Assembly: GCA_963556195.1 (NCBI GenBank)
Contig: OY744519.1
Coordinates: 30,717,397 to 30,781,396, forward strand
Reading direction: 5' to 3'
Length of the DNA: 64,000 nucleotides
Source of the DNA: Sepiola atlantica
Taxonomy: Eukaryota; Mollusca; Cephalopoda; Sepiida; Sepiolidae
A program made the position numbers and the translations under genes. Under the pieces are notes generated by a model. It did not search any database and was not told where the DNA came from. It worked only from the letters and a program-made list of their open reading frames with translations. Below, in pieces: positions 1 to 10,410 of this stretch. Position 1 is the first letter of the stretch. The number at the start of each line of letters is the position of its first letter.

Positions 1-423
1 ATTCCAAAACAGAATTTTCGAAAAAAAAAAAAAGAATAGATTCTAAAATTTGAAAACGTGTTTTTTTGTTTTTTTTCAAAAGGATTTTAAAACATTGCGG
101 GGCGATTGAGCAGTATAATTAACAAGAAAAAAAGGGAGTGAAAAAAAATTAACAAATAACTGTTACCAAATGAAAAGAAATAGTAACTTTTCTACATACA
201 TGCATATTTTTTAGTGCTTTAAGTCTTTGAAAGCGTTTTTATTTCAATTTAATATTGCGTTCAAATCTAATATAGTTATAGTCTGAATTCAAAATAATTG
301 ACTCTAGTAGCTATGTGAAGTTCGCGTGATCATGCAATCTTGAATCTGTTTATACAAGCCTCCGAGGAAACGATACAAAATCCGAAAAAAAATTTTTTTT
401 TTTTAAAGTGTCAATGTTACAAT
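1..423. other. AT-rich DNA without a recognisable gene
   Basis: Homopolymer-rich A/T sequence with no coding signal on either strand. The stretch around 110-185 loosely resembles 8670-8750 in the same orientation, which may mean both ends of the MULE region carry the same old repeat, but the match is weak. Confidence 0.5.
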
Positions 424-424
424 G

Positions 425-500
425 TTGGAGCTGGATTTCCCCACATTAAACGTCGACCTTGCGCATAACTTTGCCCTCGGGGGAGGCAAGTAACTAGCGA
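425..500 (+). repeat. Dispersed repeat, 'CGACCTTG' family, copy 1
   Basis: The order GGAGCTGGATTT, CCCACATTAAA, CGACCTTGCGC, TAACTTTGCCCTC, GAGGCAAGTAA recurs at 1478-1670, 42622-42860, 57535-57595 and 61793-61840. All five copies lie in the same orientation. It looks like the conserved part or 3' tail of a SINE or LINE, but I cannot name the family. Confidence 0.6.
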
Positions 501-618
501 CATTTATGTTATTGCATTAACAAAAGTGCAACGTCAATCAACCTCCCATTCGCTTCGAGATGACAGAATTGTTTTAACAAGCCAAGTGAGGTGAACTATA
601 AAATGAGTGTCCCCCCTA

Positions 619-623
<5 letters not shown>

Positions 624-681
<58 letters not shown>
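624..681. repeat. (CT)n microsatellite
   Basis: About 29 uninterrupted CT units. A minus-strand reading frame through it consists only of alternating Arg and Glu and is not a gene. Confidence 0.95.
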
Positions 682-682
<1 letters not shown>

Positions 683-1477
683 GTTGATTGCGACGAGAGA
701 GAAGCAAGAAAGCAGTCGGTAAAGTTTCTTCGCACTGATCGTCGCGTGCCCAAACCAGCTCTGCCGACTCGCGAGTCTGAAGGTCATTAGAATACTGTAA
801 AAATAAATTCTATATTTTCATATATAAGCTGAGTGTTCGCTTTTTCTACCAATGTTCAACTTTCAGCGGCGATGGCTCCCCAACCCAGCTAATTAATTAA
901 CTGGGGAGAATTAATTACGCCATCCATCCATACGATGATCCGGTATAATTCGTTCATTAAGGAGAATGTGATTATCGTTACTCAGAGGAACTGGTGGATC
1001 CGTGCCCAGGACGATAATATTCCTTCCAAAAACGTCACCACAGCGCAGACACACCAAGATACACTCCCTGGGCCACTATAGTGTTACATCAAAACTGAAA
1101 ATCTATGCAAATCGATAGAAGATTAAATTGTCTTACGTTTGGTAAACGTTATTTGTTATAAATTCGTTGTTTTTTTTTCTTTCTCCACCCTTCTTTTTCT
1201 TGTAAAATTCGCCCATTGTGTTTTTTCCACAAAAAATTTGAAGACATTGTGTTTTCTAATTTTGGAATCTAGTTTTTTCGAAGATTCCAAAAAAAAACAA
1301 ACAAAAAAACGGCGAGACCTTAGTTGCTAACTCAATAGTTATTTAAATTGAAATTTGCTAATTTCCTTCATAAATAGAATCTGTTTTAGTCTTAAATTAC
1401 TAACGATATGGTTTTGTTGGAGGGGGCGGATTGGGGGGGGGGGGCTGTGTGATTTTTTATTGTGTGACTTTTGGTCT
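682..1477. other. No recognised gene
   Basis: More base-balanced than its surroundings at 680-1090. An imperfect hairpin (CTCCCCAACCCAG against CTGGGGAG) lies near 867-907. The rest is T-rich with a short G run at 1433-1442. No coding or known repeat signature was found. Confidence 0.4.
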
Positions 1478-1670
1478 TTTGGCTAGGGGCAAAGTGTAGC
1501 CTCTGTTCTGATACTGCACTACGTCTTTTCTGTCCTCGGGCTGAGGTAATTTTTATGTTTGTCTCAATCCAATCTTTTGGTGAATCTGGATTTTCCTCAC
1601 ATCAAAAACCGACATTATGTCCAACTTTGCCACTGTAAATAGGGACTTAGGCAAGTAAATAGGGAATTTA
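1478..1670 (+). repeat. Dispersed repeat, 'CGACCTTG' family, copy 2
   Basis: This copy contains the upstream half of the family (CTCTGTTCTGATACTGCA and a CTCGGGCTGAGG box) as well as the diverged core with CCGACATTATGTC and CTTAGGCAAGTAA. It aligns best with 42622-42860. Confidence 0.55.
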
Positions 1671-1689
1671 GATTTGCTTTTTCTGTAAC

Positions 1690-2095
1690 CTTTGGACTTT
1701 TTTGCGACTTTTGAATGGTTTCGTGTTTTTCTTTTTTCTTTTTTAGTTATTTTTTGCTGTGATTTTTTAAAAACTTTTTTGTGATGTTTTAAAAACTTTT
1801 TTGTGGTGTTTTAAAAAAATTTGTGACTTTTTACTTTACTTTATTTTTATTTGTAAATACTTCTATTTCCTTTTAAAATATCCAAATTAATATATTTTGT
1901 TGTGACTTTTGGATTTGGGGATGGGGCTTTTTTTATTTGATTTTGTGACTTTTCAATGTAATTTTGTGACTTTTCACATTTTCGTGACTTTTTTTATTTC
2001 TTCGTGACTATATTTTTATGACATTTTTATTACTTTCTTTTTAAATTTTAGACATTTTCGTAACTTGTTGACTTTTATTGTGATTGTTGTGACGT
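1690..2095. repeat. Degenerate TTTTGTGACTTTT repeat
   Basis: The core TTTTGTGACTTTT and variants (GTGATGTTTT, GTGGTGTTTT, CGTGACTTTT) recur about ten times at irregular spacing. This looks like a decayed short-period tandem array. Confidence 0.6.
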
Positions 2096-2472
2096 TTACA
2101 TATAGACGGTACGAGACTTTCTTTTTTAGAGCTTTGCCGATCGACTCTCGCTTTATAAATCTCCAGTTTCAAGCAATCAAATACTTGTAAAACTTTAGCG
2201 AACACAAGCAAATCTTTCCGCGCGACGTTTTTATCTCGCTCTTATCTTTTACGACTGATGCCAATCAACTCTCTCCTCAAGTGCCATCGTATTTTCATGC
2301 CATCAAAAAACGCTTTCGATATCTTTCTCAGCTCGAAACTATTAATCTTTACGACAATCTCTCCTTCTGTAGATTTCTTTTTTTTAGAGGAGTCTATGTA
2401 TATCCTTTAGTTTTAAGGTGGTGGTGATGATGATGATTGATGGCCATCATTTAACAAATGCTAAATTCGGTG

Positions 2473-2553
2473 TGCGGACAAAAGCCCACCGGACAAAAGC
2501 CCACCGGACAAGAGCCCACCAAAATAATTCAAACCGGACAAAAGCCAACCAAC
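2473..2553 (+). repeat. 15-bp tandem repeat, CGGACAAAAGCCCAC
   Basis: Three adjacent 15-bp units, one carrying G in place of A (ACAAGAGCC), and a fourth unit after a short spacer. A related CCGGACAAAACGCC motif sits inside both MULE TIRs (near 3823 and rc near 8330), so the two may share ancestry. Confidence 0.75.
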
Positions 2554-2616
2554 GTAAAAATAAATTAATTTTAAAAAATAAAAAAAACATTTTTATATTT
2601 AATTTTTAAATTTTTT

Positions 2617-2926
2617 TTATAATTATCAATAACTCTTTGTCTGTAATTTTTTTTCTTGACAAATTTCATTTTGAAACATTTTTCCTGTACTTTGTAAATA
2701 CTGCATTCTTTTAAAAATGTATGTATCTTTTGAGGAAAGGAAACACAACAATTATTTTAGAATGCAAATTGAGGGATCAGTTTTACATATAATTTTAACA
2801 TAAAATGATCCACCATTTCCGGGATGGACGGGTTCCACTTTTTAAAGCGATTACGTGTGGTTTTACGAATTTGTCAGTTGGACTTAGGGTTCGTGGTAAA
2901 AAAAATTATTTAATGCCCTAAAAAGT
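2617..2926 (+). repeat. About 305-bp repeat, copy 1 (without a 5S head)
   Basis: Runs from ATAATTATCAATAACTC to CCTAAAAAGTT and is roughly 90% identical by eye to 3437-3741. Here it lacks the 5S-like sequence that precedes copy 2. It ends about 60 bp before the MULE left terminus. Confidence 0.8.
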
Positions 2927-3329
2927 TGATTGTTTTATTTTCAATGTGTTCACACGTAATCACCCAAAAATATAGAATCTCATTTGGGGGGGGGGGGGGG
3001 GTACTGTTATGTTTTCCCTTTGAGTATTGTAACAAAGATTTCGATAAATTCATTGTGAGATTTTCATCTATTTTTTTCTTTTGTACCATTTTTTTTTCGT
3101 ATTTATCGATTTGTGCCATTTTTACTCGATTCAGTGAAAATGGAGATTTGAAAACTAGTTTAGCAGTCATGAGTTTTTAAATTCTCCATTAATTGAAAAT
3201 TGATTTAATTAATTTCAAATGAAATAAGCATTAGGTTTAAAGAATTTCAGACCGAAAAAAAATACAAACAAACATTAATTATTTCAGAGGATATATACGT
3301 TCGTACAAAAGAATTAATGTCACTTTATT

Positions 3330-3436
3330 TTACATCTCCCACCGAATGAGACTCGTTAGATCACCGAAGTTAAGCGACGTTGAGCCTGATCAGTACTAAA
3401 TGGGTGACCATTTGGAAATGCTATGCTCTGTATGTC
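3330..3436 (+). pseudogene. 5S rRNA-derived sequence
   Basis: Contains the animal 5S rRNA blocks in order: ACTCGTTAGATCACCGAAG, TTAAGCGACGTTGAGCCTG, ATCAGTACTAAATGGGTGACC and ATGCTATGCTCTGTATG. The internal control region (box A-like AGTTAAGCGACG and box C-like ATGGGTGACC) is largely kept, so Pol III recognition could survive. The first 15 or so bases of 5S are unrecognisable. It is fused directly to the 305-bp repeat body, which argues for a SINE head rather than a gene. Confidence 0.8.
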
Positions 3437-3741
3437 ATAATTATCAATAACTCTTTGTCTGTATTTTTTTTTCTTTACAAATTTCATTTTTAAACATTTT
3501 TCCTGTACTTTGTAAATACTGCATTCTTTTAAAAATTTATATATTTTTCGCGGAAAGAAAAAAACAACAATTATTTTAGAATGCAGATTGGAGGATCAGT
3601 TTTGCATATCATTTTAACATAAAATGATCCACCATTTCCGGGGTGGACGGGTTCTACTTTTTAAAGTGTGTGGTTTTACGACTTTGTCGGTCAGACTTAG
3701 GGTTTGTGGTAAAAAAAATTTAGTTACTGTCCTAAAAAGTT
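3437..3741 (+). repeat. About 305-bp repeat, copy 2 (body behind the 5S head)
   Basis: Second copy of the repeat at 2617-2926. The two diverge immediately beyond CCTAAAAAGTT, which defines the body boundary. It lies entirely within the 507-bp insertion. Confidence 0.8.
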
Positions 3742-4734
3742 CAAATGTCTCGGAAAGAGGGGATCATTTTGCGTTAAATTTATATGCGCAACTAATCCCT
3801 TCAAAGATATATACACGCGGTGACCGGACAAAACGCCAGGGTCAGGGCGGCGCCAGCGAATAAAAATCTTGTCTCCAAAACTGAACTCTTTGAAAGGCGC
3901 CATAAAAATGATTTTAACGTTTCAAAACGTTTTATTAGGGGATAGGCATAAGTGAACTCTGGAAACTGAAATTCACCAATAAAAAAAATAAAAAAATCAA
4001 ATTAGACGTGTAAAGTACTAAAAATAACTTTTTAGAGATCCAGATTTAAAAAATAATAATACTTACAAAATTTAATCCAGTAGAATGCATTTTGGTTTAT
4101 TCGGAAACAAGTCAGTCATTTTCATTTATTGTTAATAGTTGAAAAAAAATGGATGAATTACTTCGTGTCCCTTAGAAATCTGAAAGGAATTTAGAAGCAT
4201 TTAAACTGTCGAAGAAAAAGAACTGTAAACTGGCATGAGAGTTTGCTCAAAAATTTTATTCTTAGCAAATCCTCATGTATTAAAAGATTGAAGTTTTGGA
4301 AGCTTTTTATATCCAGAGATTAAATCAATATTACGATAACAACCATTATTTATAGTTTCATAACAATTTGGTTCAGTTAATATATTAATGACCAAACGAT
4401 ACCGTAAAAAGTAAATTTAACATTCAAAATCTTTTTTAAAAATAATTTTGTTAAAAAATATTTTAAATATTTTTAGGGGAGGGGGAACTCTTCCAGAACA
4501 GTCTTGAAATCTATTTTCATCAATTGACACTTCTTAACAAAAGATTATTTGTGGCATCTTTGCGTTAAAAAAATTAATATAAAATACAAACACATTAAGT
4601 TACCGTAAATATTGTGTTTGAGTAAAGTAATAAGCGTCATGCATCTTATAATATAGGTCACAAATGAGTAATTATACCCAAAATAAATTGTTTTTGACCA
4701 ATTTTTCAACTGTATTTGATCTTAAAAACTGCAA

Positions 4735-4880
4735 TAGCGTAAAATACTAAAATAAACTTTTAGAGGTCCTATTTTGATAAATAATGATAATTACGAAATT
4801 GAATCCAGTATAATGCATTTTGGTTTATTCAGAAACAAATCAGTCAAATGTCTCTATTTTCATCAACACTTAATATTCTA
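4735..4880 (+). repeat. Partial internal copy of the MULE TIR end
   Basis: Repeats the inner end of the left TIR (about 4010-4140), including AATGCATTTTGGTTTATTC and AACAAATCAGTCA, as a direct repeat 700 bp inward. The intervening 4141-4734 and following 4881-5456 hold no recognised gene and appear to be transposon spacer and 5' region. Confidence 0.65.
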
Positions 4881-5456
4881 ACTAACTAATGATGATACAA
4901 AGATTACGATGACCATATTAACTTTAATACAATCTTTGAGCATATTTTGCGAGCTTTTCCTTGCCAAACAAGCCCCCCCCCCTCCCCCGGTTCTATATAG
5001 TCAATTTGGCTGGTATAATTTATTAAGCAGACTTTCAGGCGACAGTGGTAATAAAAAAAATAGAGGCTTGCTCTCAGCTATGCCCTCGCGAAAATTCCAT
5101 AAAAACATTGATTAACATATAGATGTTAAATGATATCAACCAATGAGACGCCTTTCTTCAGATATTGCTGGGCTGATCTGGGAGCCTCCGGGAGCCCCTT
5201 AATTCCCATATAAACAAAGCGCTTGACACTGAATGACACACATAACTAATTCAATCAATTTGGAGGAACAAAAAGATTCACAACACAGAAGTAGAAAACA
5301 CCAGTCCAACAGACGCTACTACTGCTGACCATTGACCATTTCAGCAAGGCCGCACTGAATTAACTGGCAAACGTCTGTAATCCATATATATCTCACGCAT
5401 TTACACACTGCTACGAGTAAGTCCAACTTTACAATATCGCGACAAATTCCAGAAAG

Positions 5457-7423
5457 ATGGAGATTATCACGTCTAACAAGGGGAATGATAAATTATGCTA
5501 TAATGGTCACCTATATGTGCAGAAGATTTCTAAGAAAGATTGGATACGTTGGGTTAACTTCCGTCATCGCACTAAGAAAGATTGGAGGCTGTAAAAGGCA
5601 TTGCCTTCAAGTGTCGTTTATCAAAATCCACGATCATTTGTGGAACCCAACCATGACGCTAATGGAATAGGAGTTGAGGTCACCAAGCTTCACTCCAAAA
5701 TGAAGAGGCATGCAAAAAGCCTTAATTCAAGACCAAACCAGGTGCTTGCACAATACCTCCAAGATGCACCCGAAGATGTCCGTGCCAGTGTGGGTAGGCT
5801 TTAAACATGTAAGCGAGACGTTCGACGCCAAAAAAATGGGGGCCCCTACCCGAAGAACCAGACTCACTCAGTGGACTGACAATCACTGATTCATGGACTA
5901 CAACAGGAGGAAATAATCCGCAACGCTTTCTTGTGAAGGACACTGGTTCCGAAAGTTATCCTCGTATTATTGTATATACAACGGACGAAGGGCTTAGAGC
6001 TCTATGTACTGACACATGGCATATGGATGGGACATTTTCAATGTGTCCTCGTATATTTACACAGCTGTACACCGTACGTGTCCCAATAGCAAACACTGCC
6101 GTCTCGTGTGTGTATGCGTTTCTTCAAGGTAAAACGAAGGAAGCATACAAACAATTTCTCCGGATATTGTTGGCGAAATGTGAGGAACTTGGACTATTTC
6201 CTCATCCACGTACAATCGTCACAGACTTCGAAATAGCCACTCTTCGAGCCATTACTTCAGTATTTGGACGATTTGTTAAAAGTCAAGGGTGTTTTTATCA
6301 CCTCACACAATCATCCTTAAGGAAAATACAGGAACTAGGACTACTAAGAAGATACTGTGGGGGTACTAACGAATTCTAAACGTTAAACATGAAAGAACGA
6401 GTATAAATACGCCAGTAACCAACACAAAAAGTAAGAAAGCCAGCACTCAAAATTCATATAAACATAACAATTTATTTAACGTGGTTCATTTAAATTGTAT
6501 AAATTCCTCAATGAAAGTCTGAGTTTTGTGTACAGGAAAATGTCCCTATTACTGTTTATATAAAATGTCTCTTTTAAAGTTTGTTCTTGGAAAGCACACG
6601 TGTTTTGGTGTGCGCGTATATTAGAGAAAATGAGCCGTCTCTCTACCCTTTTTTTGCAGTGTACGAAATGGTAGGAATTTGTATTGAACGGTACTTAAAA
6701 CAGAGAAAAGAAAGAAAGGGTTTAAGCTTACTATTTGTCCTGTGTCCGATGAGGAGGGAGGGGGAGACGGCGTGTAGTAAGTGTAAGACAGTGGCAGGCA
6801 GCTTCTTGCCCCATGTATTAGGAGTCTGTTGACGGGACCGTCTTCGTCGCTGGTCGTAAGGAAAAGGGATGAAAAAGAGAGGAAGGAGGAGGTGCGTTCT
6901 TTCTTTTATATCACTCAAAATCTCGCGTGGTCAAGCATGACCTGTTGGTCTTTGATTGGCCGGACCCTCTGACAGCGTGATTAGAAACGAAGAAGGGCTG
7001 AGTTAACAGAGAAAGAAATAATAACATATTAGGATGTTAATCCGATAATACCGATCAGAGCCGGACTTTAAACATTTCTGCGGCATGCTAAATGGACTGG
7101 CATTTTTGCCTGTGAGTAATGTAAGTGAGGGGATGAACTTTCTAAAAAATAATACACCAAATGGACTTGATCCATTGATCTATTATTTTGACACAACGTA
7201 CGTTTCGGGGAGTCTGAGAAGAATCCAGCCAGCAGTTGTTGATACGGACCAAACAATTCCATCTATTTCCGTCCGACGAATACCTCCCATTTTCCGTCCT
7301 GAAATGTGGAACGTACACATGGTAACATTGGAGGGACGTAATCGAACAAACAGCATTTGCGAAGGATGGAACTGTTTATTCAATCAACTTGTTGGACATC
7401 AACATCCAGCATTATATAATTGA
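5457..7423 (+). pseudogene. FLYWCH/MULE transposase, broken
   Basis: DDE transposase of the Mutator-like superfamily, which cuts and pastes the element at its TIRs. The likely start is ATG 5457, followed by a short FLYWCH-like DNA-binding segment (SNKGNDKLCYNGHLYV). The helical linker at 5601-5800 contains ASVGRL. The MULE catalytic core at 5933-6355 shows WHMDGTFSM (first Asp), TIVTDFEIATLR (second Asp) and GCFYHLTQS. The C-terminal part at 7055-7423 shows FCGMLNGLAFLPV, YFDTTYVSGSLRR and ICEGWNCLFNQLVGHQHP. The frame is broken by a stop near 5592, a frameshift near 5802 and the 692-bp insertion at 6356-7047. Removing that insertion on paper restores the expected order of motifs across the junction. 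It ends at 7423 with a TGA stop. Non-functional. Confidence 0.9.
6356..7047. mobile_element. 692-bp insertion in the transposase, probable solo LTR
   Basis: ATAC stands immediately left (6352-6355) and right (7048-7051). The transposase frame resumes exactly after it, so this is a clean insertion with a 4-bp duplication. It starts TGTGGGGGTAC and has no terminal inverted repeat. A TATA-like TATATAAAA occurs near 6555. Length, 4-bp duplication and TG start suit a solo LTR, but it does not end in CA and no partner LTR is present. Confidence 0.55.
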
Positions 7424-8028
7424 TTGCTTTTCTTAAGACGCTGCAATCTCAAGTACTATGATATCACAATAGCAGAGAGGTGATTCTCAAAATCACCCTA
7501 AAAACAAAAAGTACGAGGAAAATCGACAATGTTTGCACACGGATCGCCGGGCAGGAGATTGGTGTTGTAGACTTTTTACAATGCACTTAAATTATAAAAT
7601 GTTACTGAAACCATTTCGCATCGGTAGCGATTTTTATTTGTTCTTTTAATTAAATCTATATTGTTCAAACTAAAAAGATCAATAAGAACATTGAACAAAA
7701 AAGATAAAAATCAATGAGAACAATTAAAAGAAAAATTAAATTTAGAGTTCCTGTTAGACGATAATATATTAATAAATCAAGACCATTTGGTGTATTATAA
7801 AAAAAAAATGATGGCAAAAAAATTACCATTGTTTATTTACTGTTATTGTTTAATGTTTGTTATTACATCGTTTTATAATTTTGTAAATAAACAATTCCCT
7901 TAGAAATTCATTGTGTTTGTTTCATTTTTTTTATTGCCAAAGAAAAAATGGTTAATTCAGGTATCGCTTTTATTTTCACATTTTTAACTATCGCGTTTTT
8001 TGTTTTTTTTGTAACCAAATTATTTTTG

Positions 8029-8648
8029 AACTATTAACAATAAATGAAAATGACTGACTTGTTTCCGAATAAACCAAAATGCATTCTACTGGATTCAATT
8101 CTGTAAGTATTATTTTTTTTAAATCTGGATCTCTAAAAAGTTATTTTTAGTACTTTACACGTCTAATTTTATTTTTTATTTTTATTGGTGAATTTCAGTT
8201 TCCAGAGTTCACTTATGCCTATCCCCTAATAAAACGTTTTGAAACATTAAAATCATTTTTATGACGCCTCTCAGAGAGTTCAGTTTTGGAGACAAAATTT
8301 TTATTCGCTGGCGCCGCCCTGACCCTGGCGTTTTGTCCGGTCACCGCACGTATATATCCTCTGATATAACTAATGTTTGTATTTTTTTCGCTCTGACTGA
8401 AATTCTTTAAACCCAATGCTTATTTCTCTTTGAAATTAATTAAATCAATTTTAAATTAATGGAGAATTTGAAAACTCATGACTGCTAAACTATTTTTCAA
8501 ATCGCTATTGTCACTGAATCTAGTAAAAATGGCACAAATTGATAAATAAGAAAAAAAATGGTACAAAGGAAAAACATAGATGAAAATCTCACAATAGGTT
8601 TATCAAAATCTTGGATACAATACATAAAGGGAAAACATAACAGTACCC
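8029..8648 (-). repeat. MULE right terminal inverted repeat
   Basis: Uninterrupted 620-bp arm, the reverse complement of the left TIR without its insertion. It provides the pre-insertion sequence that defines the 9-bp duplication on the left. The spacer 7424-8028 between transposase and this arm is A/T-rich without genes. Confidence 0.85.
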
Positions 8649-9190
8649 TTATTACTTGTTGGTAATCTTGCAGTATAGTTAACAGCCGAAAAATCGAAAA
8701 TAAAAATATTACAACTAATAACTTTCACCAAACGCATTCAAATGTAATTTTTTACCGACCTGTACACTTTCAATGTTCTGAAACTGTTCAAATTTTTATT
8801 TTTTCAAAATAAGATTTCGCTTAAAGCTCTCTTTCAACCCTAGTAAAAACTTGAATGTGGCGACCTAATTTTTTTCATTCAGCTTCAAGGCACTGCAACT
8901 TATTTTGAAATTATAAAGAAAAGCTTAAAAAAAATAAAAATTAAATTAAAAAATAAAAATAAAAATAAAATAAAATAAACATACATAAACAAAAAAAAAA
9001 TAAAAATCAGTAAAATGAAAATAAAATCAAATGTAGCGTAATAGCAGTTATTTGACATCAGTGTTTGTAATTTAAAGCCTGCTTAGTGTATGCTCTTTGA
9101 AATGTTTGCAGTTAAAAGTAGTTTCCGGTCTGACGTTAAGTAACTTTTCCCTGTCTTTAAACTTTACAATTTCTAGTTTTTCACCAAGTC
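8649..9190. other. A/T-rich DNA without a gene
   Basis: Contains an A-rich AAAAATAAAAATAA tract at 8925-9020. No conserved motif was seen before the (AT)n at 9191-9217. Confidence 0.5.

Positions 9191-9217
<27 letters not shown>
9191..9217. repeat. (AT)n microsatellite
   Basis: Thirteen AT units directly upstream of the RT-like reading frame; translation through it gives a meaningless Ile-Tyr run. Confidence 0.95.
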
Positions 9218-9223
<6 letters not shown>

Positions 9224-9234
9224 ATATCGTTCGT

Positions 9235-9525
9235 ATGCCGCATAAAAGTAGTACCTGTCCTATGTATATATTTTATGGGACTATAATGTCCGAATTTCTA
9301 AGAATAGCCCGCGTTACTTTTAGATTAATGGATTTTATACCTCCAGTCACTTCATTAGTAATAAGAATGCTTAAACAAGGTGGAGATCAAAATAAAATAT
9401 TTAGACAATTAAATAAGGCAATGACACGCTATCCTGACGCTTTTAAATTATATGAAATAAATCAAAAGAAATTGATAAAAGAAATCCAAAACTCTACTAT
9501 AAAAATGTATAACATATGTAAATAG
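9235..9525 (+). pseudogene. Reverse-transcriptase-like C-terminal fragment
   Basis: A 96-residue frame from ATG 9235 to TAG. It contains SEFLRIARVTF, then DFIPPVTSLVIRMLKQGG and NKAMTRYPDAF. The pattern 'S-x-F-L-R-x-x-R ... F ... L ... R-M ... Q-G' resembles the segment just after the RT domain in Penelope-like and related retroelements, but no catalytic RT motif is present and I cannot fix the family. It could be the surviving 3' end of a retroelement ORF. No poly(A) is evident; AAATAAATAAATAAAT follows the stop. Confidence 0.35.
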
Positions 9526-10087
9526 TCCATGATGAAATAAATAAATAAATAAATGTATATATATGTATATATGAAATATTTTTATAAATATATTTTTTTA
9601 ATTTTAAAAGATTTGTAGATAAAGAAAATAACCAAGAGGAAAAAGGGGGGGGTATTATAATGGAATCATCTAACTCTATAAAATAGATGTTCTGTAAAAT
9701 AGTAAACTCAATTTGAAAGGAACAACACAGGTAAGGAGAAACTATATTTAATAACTTATTAAAAAAAAATCTCGAGGCAAAACTAAATCAAATATTTGTA
9801 AACTTTTTAATTAAAAAATAATTATTAAATAGGGAGGTGGTGTCTGATCAACACTGCGGGGATGCCATGATAAAGAAATACTGTTTTGTTTTTAAAATCC
9901 CGAAACAGTTTTCATGGTAAACAACTGACGATCCCTTATATAAAAAAAACATATATAAAAATATATTTATATTAGAGTAAATTCTTGGAAGTAAACTAAT
10001 ATAGTGATTGCAGTAGATTGATTGACTTACTAGACAAACATCTTTCAACGAAACTTTTTCTCCAGTTTTGAAGGTTAAAAAACTTCC

Positions 10088-10092
<5 letters not shown>
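9526..10092. other. No recognised gene
   Basis: A/T-rich, with a short TGTATATATGTATATA tract at 9553-9570 and a G run at 9645-9652. Nothing else identifiable. Confidence 0.4.

Positions 10093-10159
<67 letters not shown>
10093..10159. repeat. (TA)n microsatellite
   Basis: About 33 TA units, 200 bp upstream of the hammerhead-like hairpin at 10330-10410. Confidence 0.95.
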
Positions 10160-10160
<1 letters not shown>

Positions 10161-10329
10161 TGAATAAATAAAGATGAATATTATATCTTTATATTATATC
10201 CTATCGTGAAAAGTCAATGCTCGATATGCAGGATTAAGCAGTATTATAAGAAAATGAATGATGAAAATAAAATTCGATAAAATACAATATTTATTAGATC
10301 ATCAATTAATTCAAACAAGGAATATATAA

Positions 10330-10410
10330 AAAAAACTTTTTATCCTTAATCCATAGATTTTCAAAAATAAGTTCTTATCATCTGATGATAAGAGCTTATT
10401 TTTGAAAATC
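10330..10410 (-). ncRNA. Decayed hammerhead-like hairpin
   Basis: 10356-10382 and 10384-10410 form a 27-bp near-perfect fold-back. On the minus strand the order CAGATGA (for CUGANGA), a stem-II-like TAAGAACTTA, GAAA, a 3-bp stem III (ATC/GAT) and TA followed by AGGATAA resembles the hammerhead at 36555-36606. The second base of the core box is A instead of U, which should abolish activity, so I read it as a relic. Confidence 0.4.

Larger units (their letters stand above)
3299..3805 (+). mobile_element. 5S-headed insertion in the MULE TIR
   Basis: The right TIR reads continuously through GATATATACGTGCGGTGACC. The left TIR is split at this point, and GATATATAC stands on both sides (3290-3298 and 3806-3814), a 9-bp target-site duplication. 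The insert carries 5S-rRNA-derived sequence (about 3330-3436), then the 305-bp repeat body, then about 64 bp of unassigned tail. This architecture resembles 5S-derived (SINE3-type) retroposons, although no poly(A) or simple-repeat tail is evident. Confidence 0.7.
2999..4140 (+). repeat. MULE left terminal inverted repeat, interrupted
   Basis: Pairs with the reverse complement of 8029-8648 over its whole length, apart from the 507-bp insertion at 3299-3805. Landmarks shared by the two arms include GCAGTCATGAG, CGGTGACCGGAC, GGCGGCGCCAGCG and CATTTTGGTTTATTC. The uninterrupted arm is about 620 bp, unusually long for a terminal repeat but known for MULEs. Confidence 0.85.
2986..8648 (+). mobile_element. 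MULE DNA transposon with long TIRs, degenerate
   Basis: A 5.7-kb element bounded by inverted repeats of over 600 bp, the left starting at a G run followed by TACTGTTATG and the right ending CAGTACCC. It encloses a FLYWCH/MULE-type transposase relic on the plus strand. Two later insertions, one in the left TIR and one in the transposase, show it stopped moving some time ago. No 8-10 bp target duplication is visible at the outer ends; the left end may have been blurred by expansion of the G run. Layout: left TIR, internal spacer with a partial TIR copy, transposase, spacer, right TIR. Confidence 0.85.

Noticed and set aside
2986..3001. G-quadruplex or regulatory G run
   Set aside because: A single uninterrupted G run at the transposon tip, best explained as homopolymer expansion.
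2986..8648. Target-site duplication of the MULE
   Set aside because: No 8-10 bp match was found outside the two TIRs.
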